A stretch of DNA of 9,516 bases. It comes from Bacteroidota bacterium (GTDB lineage Bacteria > Bacteroidota > Bacteroidia > Chitinophagales > Saprospiraceae). Every line of letters starts with the position of its first letter. Position 1 is the first letter of the stretch. This document shows positions 6,846-9,516 of this stretch, one piece after another. The translations under genes were made by a program, and so were the position numbers. The notes under the pieces are model-generated. The model saw only the letters and a list, made by a program, of their open reading frames with translations. It ran no database searches and was not told the DNA's origin. Where the stretch lies: assembly GCA_018969455.1 (NCBI GenBank), contig JAGWYI010000119.1, forward strand, positions 1 through 9,516, written 5' to 3'.

Positions 6846-8180
6846 ATGATCCATTCCAAACGGACAATCATTTTTTATATCCCCCTGCTTCGGAGCAGCC
6901 GCACTAGCGGTCGGTTTTTCTTGGGATTATGCCTGCTCCTGCTGGGGCAAACTGCTTGGGCCCAAAACCGGAAAGACCTCGAAGAAAAGCGGAAAAGAAT
7001 TGTAAAAGAAATTCAACTAACCGACAAACTGCTTAAAAATAACACCAAAACCAAAGAAGTAACCCTGGACCGATACTATACGCTTCAAAGCCAGATTGAA
7101 AATCGGGAATCCTTGATACAAAATGTAGGGGAAGAAATAGAAGCAGCCGAATCATCCATTCAGCGCAATACCGATGTTATTCAATCGCTTTCATCGGATA
7201 TCAGCAAAATGCAGGCTGAATATGGCAAAATGGTGCGCAATGCCTTCCGCAACAAAACCCTCAGCAACCCGCTGTTGTATATTCTCTCCGCAGAAAACCT
7301 CAATCAGGCATATCGACGCTGGTTGTTCTTGCGCAAATACGATCGTTTGCGCAAACAACAGGCTCAGGCCATTGTATTTACCCAAAATATGCTATCCCGC
7401 CGCCTTAAAGAATTGGAGCAGACCCGCATTGAAAAAGAAAATTTGTTGATTTACCTCCAGGGGCAAAAATCGACGCTTACCAGTGAACTCAACGACAAAG
7501 ACAAATTGCTGCGCGGGCTGGAACAAAATGAATCCAAACTAAAACAAGACTTAATGGCCAAACAACAGGCCCACGAACGCCTCAACCAAGCCATTGAACA
7601 AGTAATCCAGGAGGAAGTACGGAAACGCGTAGAAGAAGCCCGAAATGCCAAGCCTGCCCCCCCCGCTCCCAGCCCAGGCGACCCTGTCGCCTCCAGTGGA
7701 AAGGCGTCGGCAATTGCTACTCCCAAAACCCGCACCCTTGCACCCGCTGTCATGGAGGATGTGTCGTCGAGTAGTTTCAGACTTAAAAGAGGGAAATTGC
7801 CCTGGCCAGTTGAAAGCGGCTTTATTTCAAGGGCATACGGCCCACAAAAGCACCCTACCCTCAAAAACATCGATATTACCAACAATGGAATTGACATAAG
7901 AACAGAAGAATCGGCCAACGTGTTGGCAGTGGCTGAAGGAATTGTGGCAGGGGTTCAGTTTATTCCCGGGCATGATTTTACCGTCATTTTGCAACACGGC
8001 GATTATTATACGGTTTATTCCAATTTGGCCCAAACCCGTTTGAACAAGGGAGACCATGTTTCAGTAAAACAAAGCATCGGAAAGGTGAGCATCAATCCTA
8101 TTACCAGCGCCTCCGAACTGCACTTTGAGGTTTGGCATGAAAAAGAACGACAAAATCCGGCAGTATGGATTCGTAAGTAA
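6846..8180 (+). CDS. EnvC-like murein hydrolase activator: coiled coil plus degenerate LytM/M23 domain
   Basis: The 444-residue product has an N-terminal signal (hydrophobic core FFLGLCLLLLG, 24-34, likely cut after AWA at 39). A long charged coiled coil covers about 42-265, a Pro/Ala-rich linker about 268-300, and a LytM/M23 domain about 318-444. Active M23 enzymes bind zinc through H-x3-D and H-x-H. Here the first ligand His is Asn (NNGID, 346-350), the YxHL His is Asn393 (YSNL), and the first His of HLHFEV is Glu424 (ELHFEV); only Asp350 and His426 remain. It therefore probably does not cut peptidoglycan. In E. coli, EnvC has the same layout and loss of ligands, and activates the amidases AmiA/AmiB at the septum with FtsEX. 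An equivalent role here is inference; no amidase or ftsEX is in view. I chose ATG 6846 over an in-frame TTG three codons upstream (6837). A C8 run lies in the linker. Confidence 0.92.
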   Translation: MIHSKRTIIFYIPLLRSSRTSGRFFLGLCLLLLGQTAWAQNRKDLEEKRKRIVKEIQLTDKLLKNNTKTKEVTLDRYYTLQSQIENRESLIQNVGEEIEAAESSIQRNTDVIQSLSSDISKMQAEYGKMVRNAFRNKTLSNPLLYILSAENLNQAYRRWLFLRKYDRLRKQQAQAIVFTQNMLSRRLKELEQTRIEKENLLIYLQGQKSTLTSELNDKDKLLRGLEQNESKLKQDLMAKQQAHERLNQAIEQVIQEEVRKRVEEARNAKPAPPAPSPGDPVASSGKASAIATPKTRTLAPAVMEDVSSSSFRLKRGKLPWPVESGFISRAYGPQKHPTLKNIDITNNGIDIRTEESANVLAVAEGIVAGVQFIPGHDFTVILQHGDYYTVYSNLAQTRLNKGDHVSVKQSIGKVSINPITSASELHFEVWHEKERQNPAVWIRK

Positions 8181-8274
8181 CATGTTTTTGAGGCGATCGC
8201 AACTGCTTTGCGTTCAATCTAGTTGGATTAATCGGAAATCTGCCTGGAAAGGATTGCCAACTTTTCATCCGACC
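8181..8274. other. Convergent intergenic gap
   Basis: This 94-nt gap separates the 3' ends of the rightward EnvC-like gene and the leftward aldo/keto reductase. The best hairpin is a 5-bp CGCAA/TTGCG stem with a 5-nt loop (8198-8212), without a T tract on either side. I cannot support an intrinsic terminator for either gene from this stretch. Confidence 0.5.
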
Positions 8275-9201
8275 TTAGGAATTATTGGAGGCAATTCGAA
8301 CGAGATCATTCCATATATCTTGATAATCAAACACTTCAATATTTTTAATATACCCAATACTTTCTTGGATCTGGGCTTCGCTTGAAGCGCCAAGTACTAA
8401 TCCCCGGATATTCGGATTCATGGCAGCAAATATCAGTCCCAGATGATTCATGGTGCACACAGGCGGACGCACATTGGCGGTGTTCCATTGCGGCAATTTA
8501 TCCTGAATCAATTTTAAACCGATTGCGCTCCGTTCAGGGTCGCCTCCCCGCACTGTAAATGTGCTTTCTGCATGATAATCGGCATTCAGTTTTATGCCAC
8601 CAGCATTTATACCATAGGCATAAAGATGGTGTTTTTGAGCAGCAAGGGGAGCATACCGATCCAAATCGGATTGTATCACATTGTGTTTCAATTGTATGTC
8701 ACAAAGAATGGGCAGGTCTTCCAGCGCGCGCGCATACACAGACGGGTGTGTGATACCGGAGAGCCCGATGTTCAGTCCAAAATCCTGATAAAGGCTGAAC
8801 AAGGCTTCCAGGCTGGCCCGGATTTCGGATTCCTGTTCGCGGTTATCCCAATGGATCATCACGGTGTGCAGATTTTCGCCAAAAAGATGCAGATACTCCT
8901 CCCCCATCATTCGGATAAAAGAGGGATTGAGGTTTATTTCGGGGCCGCGCATGTTATTCATGCTGCCTATTTTTACGGTAACTTCGAGTTTTTCCCTGGG
9001 GTTCGATTTGCAAAAATGGGCCAGCATGTTTTCTGCGGCTCTAAAATCGGCAGGAATGCGATTGATGGGATAATTGGTGGCCGTATCAATGGCGCGATAC
9101 CCGCACTGAATCCAGGTTTCGAGGAGTGTGAAAGCCGTTGTTTCCGACAAATTCCATCCCCATTGGGCGGTACCCAGCATCAAACGAAACCCTTGGTTCA
9201 T
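8275..9201 (-). CDS. Aldo/keto reductase
   Basis: The 308-residue product matches the aldo/keto reductase (AKR) TIM-barrel family, NAD(P)H-dependent oxidoreductases of carbonyl groups. The catalytic tetrad is complete: Asp39 and Tyr44 (AIDTATNYP), Lys77 (VTVKIG) and His117 (MIHWD). The barrel starts with MLGTAQWGWN (8-17). Late landmarks are an IQLKHNVIQ strand (178-186), YAYGINAGGIKL (203-214) and a C-terminal GLVLGASSEAQIQESI stretch (262-277), the usual cofactor-phosphate-binding area. Length is normal. There is no signal peptide, so it is cytoplasmic. Its ATG (9199-9201) overlaps the stop of the upstream family-2 glycosyltransferase (ATGA), so the two are translationally coupled. That placement suggests work on a sugar or on a small molecule attached to a surface glycan, but the substrate cannot be read from sequence. 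General detoxification or a sugar-alcohol role is equally possible. Confidence 0.93.
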   Translation of the reverse strand: MNQGFRLMLGTAQWGWNLSETTAFTLLETWIQCGYRAIDTATNYPINRIPADFRAAENMLAHFCKSNPREKLEVTVKIGSMNNMRGPEINLNPSFIRMMGEEYLHLFGENLHTVMIHWDNREQESEIRASLEALFSLYQDFGLNIGLSGITHPSVYARALEDLPILCDIQLKHNVIQSDLDRYAPLAAQKHHLYAYGINAGGIKLNADYHAESTFTVRGGDPERSAIGLKLIQDKLPQWNTANVRPPVCTMNHLGLIFAAMNPNIRGLVLGASSEAQIQESIGYIKNIEVFDYQDIWNDLVRIASNNS

Positions 9202-9516
9202 TGTTTTTTCCTTTTTTTCAGTTCAATCATGGCGCTCACATACTGTTTGGCCAGGCGCAAAATTTTAACCTTGCTGGAGGATGTGTCGTCGGTCCATTTT
9301 ACAGGCAATTCGCACATATTCAAGCCCTTCCATTCCGCTACAGCGAGCAATTCGGTACTAAAAAACCAGCCATCACTTACCGCGCCTCCCTGTCGAAGCG
9401 CCGCAACGTGTTCCCGTTTGAGCCATTTGAACCCGCACATGCCATCTGAAAACCGGGTACCGAGGTATATCCGGAGCATTAAATTAAACACACGGGAAGT
9501 AATTTCCCGTTTGAGT
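9198..9516 (-). CDS. Family-2 glycosyltransferase, C-terminal part (5' end outside window)
   Basis: The frame is open from the right edge of the window to a TGA at 9198-9200, giving about 105 residues of a protein whose start lies outside. An in-frame GTG at 9489-9491 is almost certainly internal, because the residues before it (LKREITSR) continue the family pattern. The segment contains the C-terminal hallmarks of dolichyl-phosphate-mannose-synthase-like GT2 enzymes. These are an SR.FNLMLRIYLG helix, RFSDGMCGFKWLKRE (which corresponds to the usual D.QCGFK motif), SDGWFFSTELLAVAEWKG, and ELPVKWTDDTSSSKVK. Such enzymes move a sugar from a nucleotide donor to a lipid phosphate carrier or a glycan. 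No membrane segment follows the catalytic domain; the protein ends with a basic tail (ELKKRKKQ). The stop overlaps the start of the aldo/keto reductase. Donor sugar and acceptor are unknown because the nucleotide-binding N-terminus is missing. Confidence 0.9.
   Translation of the reverse strand, partial: LKREITSRVFNLMLRIYLGTRFSDGMCGFKWLKREHVAALRQGGAVSDGWFFSTELLAVAEWKGLNMCELPVKWTDDTSSSKVKILRLAKQYVSAMIELKKRKKQ

Noticed and set aside
7451..7918. Long minus-strand frame opposite the EnvC-like gene (155 codons)
   Set aside because: It is antisense to a well-supported coiled-coil and LytM gene, its translation is Ser/Arg-rich with no family pattern, and it has no promoter or coupling signal.
8198..8212. 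CGCAA/TTGCG hairpin in the convergent gap as a terminator
   Set aside because: The stem is only 5 bp and no T tract follows on either strand.
9492..9510. Perfect 7-bp inverted repeat ACGGGAA/TTCCCGT with a 5-nt loop
   Set aside because: It lies inside the glycosyltransferase coding frame, in a segment whose translation fits the family, so it is probably chance and not a regulatory site.

Overview
The window looks like an ordinary chromosomal segment of a Bacteroidota bacterium, probably from the Saprospiria/Chitinophagia side of the phylum (placement by inference only). Support comes from two good matches to the Bacteroidota -7 promoter element (TAnnTTTG), A/T-rich leaders mostly without Shine-Dalgarno sequences, a DUF4292 lipoprotein (a family I know from this phylum), a DUF151 nuclease with a C-terminal UVR motif, and an ETF alpha subunit with the histidine-rich flavin loop I associate with Bacteroidota. 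Coding density is high. There are no tRNA or rRNA genes, insertion sequences, CRISPR arrays, phage genes or toxin-antitoxin genes.

Leftward block, positions 5580 down to 1 (minus strand): etfB, etfA, a bifunctional-nuclease-family protein, a family-5 (oligopeptide-type) solute-binding lipoprotein, and a multi-spanning membrane protein that runs off the left edge. The first four are separated by 34 nt, 26 nt and a 4-nt overlap and look like one transcription unit. The fifth follows after 82 nt. The membrane protein is open from its ATG at 1470 to base 1 and resembles GT-C glycosyltransferases.

Divergent control region, 5581-5727: two -7 elements face each other, one driving etfB leftward and one driving the rightward block. 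Their TTTGCG ends form a perfect inverted repeat, so both polymerases would compete for almost the same DNA.

Rightward block, 5728-8180 (plus strand): a 106-residue TPR protein, a DUF4292 lipoprotein overlapping it by 11 nt, and an EnvC-like coiled-coil/LytM protein whose zinc-site residues are largely replaced. This suggests an envelope or cell-division role, with the last protein acting as an amidase activator rather than as an enzyme.

Right end, 9516 down to 8275 (minus strand): the C-terminal part of a family-2 glycosyltransferase, translationally coupled by ATGA overlap to an aldo/keto reductase with an intact catalytic tetrad. This unit converges on the EnvC-like gene across a 94-nt gap.

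I see no convincing undescribed system. The best leads are the face-to-face divergent promoter, the inactivated LytM domain with a C8 tract in its linker, the isolated peptide-binding protein in the ETF operon, and the GT2-aldo/keto reductase pair.
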